Shown here: positions 41,310 to 52,857 of the stretch, piece by piece
How positions within the stretch are numbered: position 1 is the stretch's first letter
Layout: every line of letters starts with the position of its first letter
Origin: Aspidiotus rigidus
Lineage: Eukaryota; Arthropoda; Insecta; Hemiptera; Diaspididae
DNA: 64,000 bases
Assembly (NCBI GenBank): GCA_035079385.1
Contig: JAVHKY010000028.1
Coordinates: 2,852,001-2,916,000, forward strand
Reading direction: 5' to 3'
Notes under the pieces: model-generated
The model's input: only the letters and a program-made list of their open reading frames with translations
What the model was told of the DNA's origin: nothing
Database searches by the model: none
Position numbers and translations under genes: made by a program

Positions 41310-41760
41310 AGCGAACTCAAAAGTTCGTCGACATATTTTTATAAATTCCAAATTCATGGACTTCGTCAATAAAGGAGATGGACAAGTCCAAAAAGTTTAT
41401 AGTGGAGCCATCAACTTCCAGTGTGAATTTTATGGAAGGGTATAGGATGTTGAGATATGCAATAAATTTACTAAGGAGCTCTGCAGGACCGGTCCAGGTG
41501 CACAAAATGTCATCAACGTACCTATGTCAATAATATACGTGACTCAAAAACACTTGGTCCGAAGAGAATAGATCAACCTCGAATTTGGACATGAAAACTT
41601 CCGAGATAAGAGAATCCAAAGGAGATCCAATAGAGATCCCCTGCTCTCCAGGGAGTCAAATTTACAGAAGTTCGGTGACCGACAGACGTTCAGAAAGTCG
41701 AAAAATTCACCCAATTCTTTGGCAATTCCTATCGGGTGCCCTTGGGGTTCTCTCATCTAG
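41310..41760 (-). pseudogene. PLE family 2 reverse-transcriptase fragment
   Basis: Minus-strand frames read GIAKELGEFFDFLNVCRSPN, then a broken GIPMGSPLE-like block, then the YVDDILCTWTGPAELLSKF region and INFLDLSISFIDEVHEFGIY. These match 38230-38400 of the plus copy. Both ends are truncated. Confidence 0.75.
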
Positions 41761-44459
41761 GAGGTCTTATTTTGTTGGGGGTCACGTCGGTGTCTGTGAA
41801 GTTATCATTCACGAGGAAATGCCAAGGGATTAAAATTTTTGCAATCGAATTGGATGACGTCATTAATCGTTATCTTAGGTTACGCTATATAGGACAACAT
41901 TTGTCTAGGCTAAAAAAATAGCAATAAATCTTTGTCTGGTTATTGGAACTTTCCTTCCTAACCGTCCCTTCATTTGTGACGTCATCGTTTTCGGGTTCTC
42001 TTGATCTGCGTTCGACCTTGATTGTTATGTTATCTTACATAGAAAAATTTGTCTAGGCTAGATGAAGCAAGCAACAGCAAATTCATTTGGTGACAGCGGG
42101 AAACGCACTCCTACAATGGCATCTGATCTTTTCCCGTCGCCTCTTTCTCTTCTAATATTAGATTCTGACCCTAATCTTGCGTATTTGAATTCTGTTCCTT
42201 ACACTTTGTACTCGTAATTTATCTTGCGTGCTTAAGTTTCCGCGTTCAACCTCGAGATTTAATTTATGTTTTATTCGTCCTCTGATCATTCTCGCACAAC
42301 AAAGAGCAATCGCGGATCATTTAGTACGCTTTGTATTCGCGTGGCAAATTAATTTTTTCGCAGTCAAATTTGTCTTCGCTGTAGTAAAAAATCCAAGAAT
42401 TTGATTGCCGTCCTTCGTACGTTATAGGCAAATATTAATCATAATTCGTACCGATTTTTCGTGCCGAATAGGATTAAGTTGGACCGTATATTCGACCTTT
42501 ATATTTCTGTCATAAGAATTGACGAATCAAACTCGACGTGACGACGAGTTCACGTTTAATCTCATTTAATTAGGTAAAACGAATCTAACGCCCACACAAT
42601 TAGTTCCAGGTTCCACAGTCCGACCCACTTACGTCTTCATCACGATCTAAAGTGTGCGGACGATACGAGGATACGTCGTCAGTCTTCGTATAAAAAGTGT
42701 ATACGCACCTCTTTAATCGGTAATTGTCATTTCTCCCTTTAGCAGTTCGAGAAAAATAAAAGGCAAAAGTAAATATTTATTCGCGACCATTTATTCCAAT
42801 ACGTGACGCTTTTGTTCGGAAATACAACTTGATAAATAATAGCGACGCATGACCTGTGAATCCGTTATAATTGTGCTCGAGGTTCAGCGATCGAGTCTGA
42901 ATTACGTTTTGTTCTTGCGAAGTTGAAAAGAATTTTTCTGTACGGAAGACTTTGTCGTCGGACCAGAGAACGTATACGAAAATTGATCACGCGCTCAAAA
43001 CACGTGAGATTCAATTCTTGGAAACCAAAGGCTTGGGAGATATTCTAGATGATTTAAATTTTTGAAATGACTTCGTACCTACGCTAGGACGATACCTCGA
43101 AAAACAGAACCGCAACCTTCAATTTTTCACCAGTCAATCATAATTATCGTAGATTTTAGACTGATTAGTCAATACCAGTTACCTTGTTTTAATACATACG
43201 GTGGTCCTATTTTCCGGGAAAAATAACTGGAATTTTCATATTATAACGTTCAACAGAGTAGAAAAATATGACGAGAAAAGATTATACGTTTGTAAAATTT
43301 CGCATGCATATCGCCCTCGCGGGCTCGGTTTATACTATATGCCTTCTTGAAAAATTTTGTTCGTGTTGATCCCACGTTGATATAGTTCTTGTTGTGTCTA
43401 GACAGTCATTTTCGCTTTTTTTGTAACCTTCATCGTGACGCAATGGGCAACTAAATAAGTTATTTTAAATAGACACACGGAGTTAAGCGTGTAAATGTGG
43501 TCGAGTTGAAGTGTTGACCTAGCTGCATAGCAGGCAATTCGTACCGCCTTCTGATCTTTACAAATTAAGAGATATCGGCCAGTTTTTATTATGAATGTAA
43601 AAGCGTGTAAACTACTGAGAAAATGAGTTCATTTCAATATTTTTCAACTATCGTTAAATCCTGATTGAATTTCTCGGGTAGACGGCGCGGCGAATAATTG
43701 ACTTTTACTTCGAATTTATTCCAGACGACACAATTCGAATCCATTAATATCGATGTCAATCGATTATGCCGGGTTTGGTTCCTGCGGAACATGAATAGCG
43801 ACGCGAGTCGGTTTTTTTTTCTTTGTTAGTACTCTTCATGTGAATCCTTTTTGAATGAGAAAAGAATTCTTACACATTTCTGCTTGATCGTTCGATACCC
43901 ACCGGAAATGGCTGTTTCTGAAGAAGAGCGCCAATTCTGACGAAGGATGGGTTTGTTGTTGCTCTCTTTGATGTTACGTTCATTAGTCCATCCTTGCGAC
44001 TTCATCTCACTGGCGTACTCTCCATGAGACATCCTTTATAAATAGTAAATGTTGTACCTGTTTTAAAATGATCGTTGTTTCTTCTTGGAAAGCAGCCCTT
44101 CTGTACGTGTGTCTTAAGACCGTATCATCTTTAAAGGATTATTGTCCGAACACGAAAAGGCTTGTCGTGTTTACTTTAGCCGATTTTGTACTATTGTGAC
44201 AAAATTACATTCGGATGACTCAATTTTCGAAAGGAATGTCCAATATTCCAACTCAGATGCCATAGTATTTGCTTTGACTTGCTTGAATAACTCTCGTTTT
44301 CTACAATAATAATAAAAAATATTAGGAATTAGTTTTTGAAATGGAATTGTAAGAAAATAGTCTCTAGATTTTTGAATTGCAATTTCATAAGTAGTATAAA
44401 TTTGACCGATTTGGGACCAGTAAAAAAAATTTAAAATCAATAACCTTGAGAAAATGTTG
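41761..44459. other. No recognised gene; CpG-containing DNA
   Basis: From about 42180 to 43800 the sequence is free of obvious repeats and looks single-copy. No conserved frame is seen. The short open frames at 43826-44032 and 44171-44440 carry no known motif. Confidence 0.35.
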
Positions 44460-45658
44460 CCCGATTAACCATGACGACTTCATTTTAGGTCGTCCGCAAA
44501 GCGACCCAAAATGACTGAAAGTCGATTCAAAATTAACCTCTTCTCTGAACTGTCGACTCATGGTCGACCTCGAAATTGAGTCAACCCTCAGAATTATGCA
44601 GATTGATGTCGACTGAAGATCGACTTCGGGTTTTGGGTCGATTCAACTTTTCTCATCGGCAAGAGACTTGTATCAAAATTTTGGAGATTTTAAATGCACA
44701 ATTTGATAAGGTATCAGGGGCAAGGTCAAGAATAGATTCAAATATCGACTACGAATCGACGTCGACCGTTCACTTGATCAGTATGTAATTAAGGTTTTCA
44801 AAGGTCTTTTGTTATGACCTCACATTCTGTCCGAGATCAGTCAAGTCACCAAACACACAAAACACATTAAGCGGGGGGGGGGGGGCTGTACATTGACTCC
44901 TTATCAAGGTGGATTTGAGGTCGATCTGAAGCAGACAAACTTTTTACATTTCTAGAAAACTGAAATCTACTCCTAGTTGACGCAACAGAGCAGCACGTCG
45001 ATAAAAACATTCGGATGAGTCGACTGCAAATTACCTCTAATTTGATGTCGATTTGAGGTGGATCATAGGTTCTCAGAAAAATATAAATCAGCGGAAGCAG
45101 TCGCTCCTAGGTCTATGAGAAAACTTGAAGTCAATTTAAAATCAACATCGAATGGAAATCGATTTAAAGTCGACCAGTGTACATTACCATAGAAATACAA
45201 ATCGACTTGACATCGAGGAGCAGTCGATTTTGGGTCGATGAAAAAACTTCAGGAATTCGACTCCAGATTGATGTAGATTTAAGGTCGATCCGAAATCGAC
45301 CAACATACATTCCTAGAAAACTGTAATTAACTCTCAATCGACGTAACAGAAAAGTCGATTTTAGGTCGATGGAAAAATTTGGAGATATCGACTCGGCCCG
45401 AGAGAATGAGTCGACTTTTGGTATATCGATTAAAAATCGACGTCGACACTGCGTCCATTTGATAATTGCTGTACTGGTCAAGCATGTAACTAAGATTTTT
45501 AATGGTCTTCGTTGGGACCACGCATTTTGTCTACAAGTAGGGAAGTTATCAGACACACAAAGTTTTTTAAGAAGGGACTGTGGATGACCTTCTTAACGAG
45601 GTCAATGTAAAGTCGATCAACTTTTTTCACTCCTAGAAAACTGAAATCGACTCTTGGG

Positions 45659-45809
45659 GGCCATTCATTAATTACGTAAGACTTTACTTGGGGGAGGTGG
45701 AGTGTGAAGCCATTCCTACGTAAGTTTTTTCACGAGTCTGAATTAGCAAAATTCACCTTCAAAGCGAGCGAAAAGAAAATCACACAAAACCAATTTAAGA
45801 ATTTAGAAA

Positions 45810-45856
<47 letters not shown>

Positions 45857-45973
45857 TTATTAGAGTTTTTGGTAGAATCCTAAGTAAGGAGGGAAAGGTC
45901 AACAAATCTTATGTATCCTCACATGGGGGGGTCAAAACCAGGCTAAGTCATCCTTACATAATTAATGGATGGC
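45659..45973. mobile_element. MITE inserted in a satellite unit
   Basis: Ends are inverted copies: GGCCATTCATTAATTACGTAAG at left, and GCCATCCATTAATTATGTAAGG as the reverse complement of the right end. Flanking sequence reads ATCGACTCTT at left and TCTTAATCGACGC at right; an uninterrupted unit at 46977 reads ATCGACTCTTAATCGA, so TCTT (or CTT) was duplicated. A poly-T run of about 45 bp lies inside. Confidence 0.78.
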
Positions 45974-47081
45974 TTCTTAATCGACGCAAGAGAGCAGCAG
46001 GTCGATGGAAAAAATTGGAAGAGTCGATTCTAAATTGACTCCAGGTCAACGTGGATTTGAGGTCGATTTAAAGTCGACCAACATGCATCGCAATCCTAAA
46101 AGAAACTGTAGTCGACTCTAAATCGACGCAACCGAGATATTGATTTCAGGTCGAAAAAAATATTTGGAGAAGTCGACCGCGAGATTTATTCACTCCAGTT
46201 CGATGTAAATTCCTGTAGGAGCGTTCGTGACGATACCTAGAATGTAAGAAATAAAGAGTCTTCATAACTATGCGGTTTGGTCTTGATTAAATGAACCGAA
46301 AATACTAATGTGAATTGAAAACGAAAATCGACACAACATATCAGTCGATTTTAGATCGATAGAAAAATTCTTGGAAGTCGACTCTAAGTCAACTCTAGAT
46401 CAACGACAGGTCGATTCAAATTCGACCAACACACGTTCCTTTGAAACTAAAATCGACTCTTTACGTGAGTTGTCTGGGCTCATTTAATCATCTAGAATGC
46501 ACTAAAGGTGAATATGGTGTTTTTGACCGTATAAGAGATTAAACATGTAAAATCAACTCTACTGCCCTAAATAACGCTTTTACAAAAAAGTATTGAGAAT
46601 GAAAGTTGTATAGCTCTCATAATTATCTTTTGGATGAGTTCGACGCAAAACTTTTCTCACACTTTTACTTTTCCGACCAGCAAATCGTATGTGTTTTGCC
46701 GCTAGAGGTCGGACCCTCTGCTCGAGTTTGCGAATTTGAGATAGATTTGAAATCGAGCTTGCGTATATCATCAGAGAACAACAAATCAACTAGGCATTGT
46801 CGCCTCACAGCTGTCGATTTTAGGGGAGGGGGGAAAAAAATTGGAAGAGTCGAACCGAAATTGACTCTAGATCGATGAAAAAATGTCGGGAAGTCGATTC
46901 TAAATGGACTTCAAATCGACGTGAATTTGAGGTCATTTTTAAAGTCGACTAATATACATTCTTTAAAAAACGAAAATCGACTCTTAATCGATACAACGGA
47001 GTAGTCGTTTTTAGTTCGATAGAAAAATTTTTGGAAGTCGACTCCAGATGGACGTGGATTTGAGGTCGACTTCAATTCGAC

Positions 47082-47629
47082 CAGTTTGATAGGGAGACGC
47101 AAGAACGTAACAGTAACAATATCTCAAACGTTCAAGTCGAAGTAGTAAAGCAAAAAATTTTATCCTGATAATGAGATGAGTATTTCTCGAAACCGGTAGA
47201 TCTTAACTTCTATTATTCCAAATTTTGATTTTTAAATTTAAAGTTTAATATAAAAATTGTTTTTAAATAATATAAAATTATGTAATTTAATTATTTTCAA
47301 AATAATTTATTTATAATTTAATAAATTTATATTTATTATTTATTTTATTTAATATTTATTTTATAATTAAATATACATCTAAATTATTGACAAATTTCCA
47401 GTTTTATTTCGTGTTTTATTGTTTTCTGTTCGCTTTAATTTTTAATGTTTATTTTATATTTTTTAATTTCAATTCTTTTCGGACGCTTATTCAGTTTTTG
47501 ACCTTACTTATTTTATTACTTTCTTTAAAAAAAATTTTTTGCTTTATTATTTCGACTTGAACTTTTGAGACTTTGGAATAAAAGAAAAAAAATTGGTACT
47601 GTTACGTTCTCGTGTTTCCTCTCAAACTG
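47082..47629. mobile_element. AT-rich MITE with CAGTTTGA ends
   Basis: The left end CAGTTTGATAGGGAGACGCA matches the inverted right end CAGTTTGAGAGGAAACACGA. Both are followed by GAACGTAACAGTA(A/C)C, then TCAAGTCGAA(G/A)TA and AAAGCAAAAAATTTT, for about 80 bp. The interior is very AT-rich. It sits between satellite blocks; no convincing target duplication is seen. Confidence 0.75.
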
Positions 47630-47930
47630 ATAATTATGATGGAACTTAGTTTTGAAGAGTCCATCCAACTTTTCAATTCGACCAACATACATTTTTTGTA
47701 AATTAGAATCGACGCAACAGAGTAGTCGATTTCAGATCGATCAAAAAATTTGGAGAAGTCGTCTTAAGATCGACTTAAAATCTACGCAACCAGGCGACCG
47801 ATTTCAGATCGGTAAAAAAATTCGATTCGAAATCGACTCCAGGTCGACGTAGATTTGAGGTAGATTTCGAGTCGATCAACATAAATTCCTTGAAAACTAA
47901 AATCGACTCTAAACATTGAGCCCTTTTTAA

Positions 47931-49929
47931 GGCAGAAAATTCTCGGAAAAACGTCATTTTTAAAAATATCAGTGATGGAAGTTATTTTGATACACAGAAG
48001 ATAAGTATGTATTAGACGGTACCAAGACCATCTAGAAATGTGATGAAAAGTTCAAGTTTTTATTCAAAATTCATCCAAAAAAAGTCCTCGGTTTTTTCAA
48101 ACATTTTTTTCAGTAGCAGCTGTCAAAAGATCTCTACAAAAAATATTATTAGCAGGAATTATTTACCAGATATAATTTTTTTAATCGTACCATCCGGTAT
48201 GTCACATATATAAAAAACTCATAAAATGAAAAATTTGGTACAGTATGCGATGAGAAGAAAGTGCGTGCAAGTGCGTGCAAAAAGGCGTTATCAAAGCGGA
48301 CTACTAGGTCGTTATCTTATGAGGACAATTGTGCGTAATTCAACATCGATGGATGACCCGTGACGATTCCATTTGTTTGCAGCAATGCTGAATAAAATTT
48401 TTGCGTTGACCCAGATCCAAAGGACGCAGACACAGAGAACGTAATTAGAATATGTGTACGCCAGGATGTGGAAGAGAGGTCATAACTTTTCTCATCTATC
48501 ACTGAAACGATTTCAATTCGAATCAAGTTTCATCGGTCTGTCTCTTCATCGAAATGTTTATAATATTATAAGAAATGACTGTGCATGGAAGAATAGTTTT
48601 GCATTCCGACTAATTCTGCGAACGAACTGAAAAATCAAAAGAATTCAGTCTTCTTGATTTACATGTAAGACGTACATACCTTACAAAGCGTATCCCGATT
48701 TATTTTCCGAAATTTCATTCGAACCTTCATTTCCTCGGTACAAGGATATTGAATCACACACAGGCAGGGGATCGAAGGAAACCCAGCAGTGCTGAGTATT
48801 TACCAGCCAAACGTGATCGATGCACTGGTCAGAAACTCTAATTTACATCATTCTCGAATACTCTTTTCGCTTCTGTTTCTTTCACGCTCCTTTTCATTGA
48901 AATTGAAGAATAAGTTCTAAAATCCTGTTGAATTAATCATCGTAGCATCCAACGTGTATACGATCGTGCAACAAATCGAGTATTGCTCAGCGGTTCATTC
49001 CGTGCGAGTTGAAAAAATTTTTTGGGTAACTAGATACACGTATTTTCTCGTGTAATTTGAGATTAAAAAATGATCATTTTCTCAGCGACGTAATTAATTA
49101 GAAAATATCGACTCCTTAACGTTCGTTCTTTGTAAAGAATTCACGAAAAAAAATTGATATCCTAATCGAAAAAGGCATCTATGTGGATGAGGTGAATTCG
49201 AAGAAGAAAAAAAAAAACGATCAAATTCGTCGATCGGAAAGTAACAATTTCGTGAAAGTTACCGGACTCAATGTCCGAAAAACAAGAAAAACCTTCGTCG
49301 GAAATAAACAAAAAGAAAAAATAAACGAGAAATAAACATTAAACGAGTTATCTGCGAGTCTGATCATCGAAACGAGATTGTTGTAAAAAGTATCTATAGA
49401 GGACCGACCACAACGGCCTCCGGTCAAGAAAAAAAGGTCTATGCGAAAGAGTTCGTTTTTTAGCCTAGGTGCCAGATGCATTATCAACGCGAGATTTCAA
49501 TCAATGCGAAAGAAATGAATGATAGTGATAATAAAAAGAAAAGAATAATAAAATGAGAAGAATCGATACACCTCTTCTCCGCTCACTGTAATTTGGCCAA
49601 CCTAAGAATACGCTTTCTTCGTCTCCGGAGAGAAGATTACGAGTGCAAGATAACGCCGTCACACTATGTAAGCTACTAAAGCGTAGTGTGTGATCTCGAG
49701 GTTTGCCGAAATTGCATTTAAAACTTCGACACCACTAAAACGAACGGATAATTTACGATATCGTAAACGCAGGCTTTGTTTTTTATTGAATGATGATGAC
49801 AAGTTTAACAAATGCGAGATAAGCTCCATAGGAGGACGGATGGTCACTTTGACCTAGACGTCACACGCAGATAAATGACCGTATCACGAAAAACTCAACG
49901 GTATATTCAAATGGATACATGAGCAAAAG
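47931..49929. other. No recognised gene
   Basis: Nothing but short chance frames is seen. A GTGCGTGCAA dinucleotide-like duplication occurs at 48261-48280. Confidence 0.35.
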
Positions 49930-49935
49930 CTATTA

Positions 49936-50062
49936 GACAGTTTTCGCATTTGAACGTTATCAAGATAAGGTAACGTTGACGTTAAATTTTCTCATGTTGA
50001 GCAGTAGGAGAATTTAACGTTAGGGTTACCGTGTCAAGATGACGTTCAAATGCGAAAACTCT
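49936..50062. mobile_element. 127-bp hairpin MITE with CTATTA duplication
   Basis: Inverted arms carry AGTTTTCGCATTTGAACGT followed by a further 30 bp of imperfect complement (GGTAACG...AACGTTAAATT). CTATTA lies on both sides (49930-49935 and 50063-50068). It could form a near-complete hairpin. Confidence 0.7.
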
Positions 50063-50687
50063 CTATTAAAAAGAATAACCGATAACGTACGATGATCGCG
50101 TAATAATATTCGACAACGGTAATCGAGAAAATAATTAAGATAAAATGTTATAGGCACCTTTATCTCCTTGACGTTGCGTCGTGGGTGTAGAAATATACTA
50201 TGTATAAAAAGATACGACACAAACACGCTCCGATGATTTCGTGTACAGAGTCTCGATACGGTTGAGGGAGACGAGGAATCCAGCGGCTTATCTGATGATA
50301 TTGTTCTCTAGAAGTAGAAACTAGTTATATTTGTACCATTATATGAACTTATCAATATTCGAGAATATTTTTATGATTTTGTCGTCCGATGAATAGGACC
50401 GTCAGGAAACAGAAATAAAAAAAAAAAAAAAACTTATTCCAGACTTTGGACGAGGTTCATTCAAGCTTGGTAGCTCTGATGAATCGAAACTCGAAAGAAA
50501 AATACAATATAAGAAAGACGACTATTCTATCTACCTTAGTACAGGAAACATCTGAAATGCCTGCACCTTTTTCCTCTCCTCATTGTTTGCTTATCTAAAA
50601 ATATCGATTTGTTATGAAAGTTTTAATGGTTTCATTATGAAAAGACGTGCATTCAAAAATAGGAAAAGTAACTAAGGAATCATTTAT

Positions 50688-52857
50688 GGTCCAGTCGATA
50701 AAGACATCGTCTGTGCAATTCGGGTGCAAGTTCTACTTTTGACGGTAATGTTCCAAGTTTGGTGCCAGAAATAACATACTAAAAGTTTAGACCCATCACT
50801 GCATGGCTCGCGGAGCTGTGGCACGTTCTTGTCCCCTAAAATTAATTTTTTGTCAATATCTCGAGTTCTGTAAGGCCCAAAGAGAAAATTTTTCATACAA
50901 AAAATGTTGCTCGTAAAATTCCCTAAAAGATAGACTATTTCATTGTTATCCTAAGTCTAACCGTTAGCCTAGAAAGCTCATTTAAGTAGGCGAATATTTC
51001 ATTTTTTACAAATTTTTTGAATTTTCCATTGCCTAAAAAACGCGTATAACATTCATTCTTCTTGCAAGATGACTTATATGAACATACTCCCGTTTTGTTT
51101 ACGGTACCCCAGTCCACAAGTACTTGGGGGGGGGGGGGCAATGTAGTCCCTACATATACTATTATTACAATACGTACACTGGTCAAGTCTATAGTGGTAT
51201 TTACAACTTGAATTATGAATGAAATGTGTTGATATCACCACCTGTATACCCCTCCTTCCCATGCCCTGCTGTCCAACTAAAGGAGTTTGTTACTAACAGG
51301 AGCGGTTGTCCGAGCCCAGTTAGCCCACGGACTTACTGAGGTCTTATATGTCAGGAACGGTCTTCATTGCTTTCACGACTCCTAAACATCATCAGAGTCG
51401 TCTCTAGCCTCAGAAATTGTTATACGAAGTATCATCGTCTGAGTCGTCGTCATTTGCAGCTGGCATATCATCGTGTGAGTCCGAAGGAAAGTCACCATCA
51501 TCATCCTCGTCCAGTAGAATGGAGTCTATCCTGTGGTCCACTTTGTGCTCTCCGACGTTAGGGCAAGACAGTCCCATACATCCGCTTCAGCAATTCATCA
51601 GGACCAGGGGCTGCATTCATCTAGGTAGGCAGAAGATCTCCGTTTTCCAATTGCTAACCCCACCCTATTGGCAAGAAATTATTTCCTTTCCATTTTTGCA
51701 CCTGTTGGAAACACCGAAAGGCATGGTGACTGACCGCCTCAACGGCTGGCGGTAGAGATGCCAGATACAGAGAATGTTTCATCGCGCTTCCAAGGAAGCT
51801 GACATGAAGGTGATTTTCCGACGACTTCTCATTTTTTTGGCGCGATATAATTGAAGCATATAATTATTTACAAGTGTCTTCTTTTGCAGTACCACTGTCA
51901 TGAAACACAGCATATCTTGTAAATATAAGTGACAGCATTTTGCATAATGATGACGACCAGTTGCATAAGAATACGGTAGCATATTTCTGACGCAGGCTAG
52001 ATGTAACTCCCAATCTCCTTTCTCCGCTCACCAATGAAGATATTGGATCCAGAGTTGGGTAGTTTTACTTTTTTTTACTTGTTCGGCCACAAATTCGTCC
52101 ATCCCTTTCTCTATTGATGATAAACCATAATTTCTGTCTATTTCTTCTAAGGTCGACAGGTTGTCTGGAAATCCACGTGAGAGTTCATGCAAAGCTTCAA
52201 GTTCCTCTGGCTCCAGTTCAAAATTCTTAATAACAATTTGTACAGAACAAAGTAACGATTAGAAGGTCCTCTTAAAGCGCGAGAATGTGTATGGCCATGC
52301 AGCATAATTTCTGCTGGATTGGGAGCATAAACTAACGATAAACCTTCTTTTAAGCCAGTGCCTACCATAATGTGACCGCAACTGTTTAAGAAAGTTATGA
52401 ACTCATGAAATCCACCTATCTCAGAATTACACGATTCAGTGACTCAATATCGCGAGCCTTAATATAAGTTACAAACACACGCTCTTGTCCTGGTGGGTTA
52501 TGCTCGACAGCGTAGTTAAATGAATGTTCAGCGTATTAGGCAATAAAAACTTATAAAATATTCGCCTACTTAAATGAACTTTCTAGGCTAACAATGAAAT
52601 AGTCTATCTTGTAGGAAATTTCACTAGCAACATTTTTTGTATAAAAAATTTTTTTTTGTGCCTAACAGAACTCGAGATATTGACAAAAAATTGATTTTAG
52701 GGGGCAAGAACATGCCACAGCTCCGCGAGCCGTGCAGTGAGGGGTCTAAACTTTTAGTATGTTATTTCTGACAGCAAACCTGAGACATTTTCGTCAAAAG
52801 TAGAACTTGCACCCGAATTGCACTGTTTGCCTTTTTTTGTGTCTTCATCAACTGGAC
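50688..52857. mobile_element. DNA transposon with about 320-bp inverted repeats
   Basis: The left end (50688-51005) and the inverted right end (52556-52857) share TGCAATTCGGGTGCAAGTTC, ATAACATACTAAAAGTTTAG, GCTCGCGGAGCTGTGGCA and GAACTCGAGATATTGACAAA (in inverted copy) and AAGTAGGCGAATATTT. Identity looks about 85-90% with small indels. The interior holds a decayed gene on the minus strand. The target duplication is not obvious. Confidence 0.78.
51361..52380 (-). pseudogene. Decayed transposon gene, family not named
   Basis: In order on the minus strand: GTGLKEGLSLVYAPNPAEIM then GHTHSRALRGPSNRYF (52147-52380); EELEALHELSRGFPDNLSTL (about 52150-52210); GDWELHLACVRNMLPYSYAT then KCCHLYLQDM (about 51900-52013); and an acidic DEDDDGDFPSDSHDDMPAAN tract (about 51440-51520). 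I recall these words from uncharacterised transposon-borne proteins in many invertebrates, but cannot name the transposase class. Frameshifts separate the blocks. The position inside long inverted repeats supports a former transposon gene. Confidence 0.55.

Larger units (their letters stand above)
44460..47930. repeat. GTCGA-rich diverged satellite, unit about 130-145 bp
   Basis: A unit containing AGTCGATTTTAGGTCGATGG, GACTCCAGATCGACGT, GAGGTCGATTTAAAGTCGAC and AACATACATTCCTAGAAAAC recurs many times. Spacing of the first word is 131 bp at 45222 and 45353, and about 144 bp at 45983 and 46127. Every unit is crowded with TCGA-type palindromes. Units are well diverged, so the array is old. It is interrupted by two inverted-repeat elements and by unrelated stretches (46200-46300, 46480-46800). 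A further block lies at 57690-58030. Confidence 0.8.
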
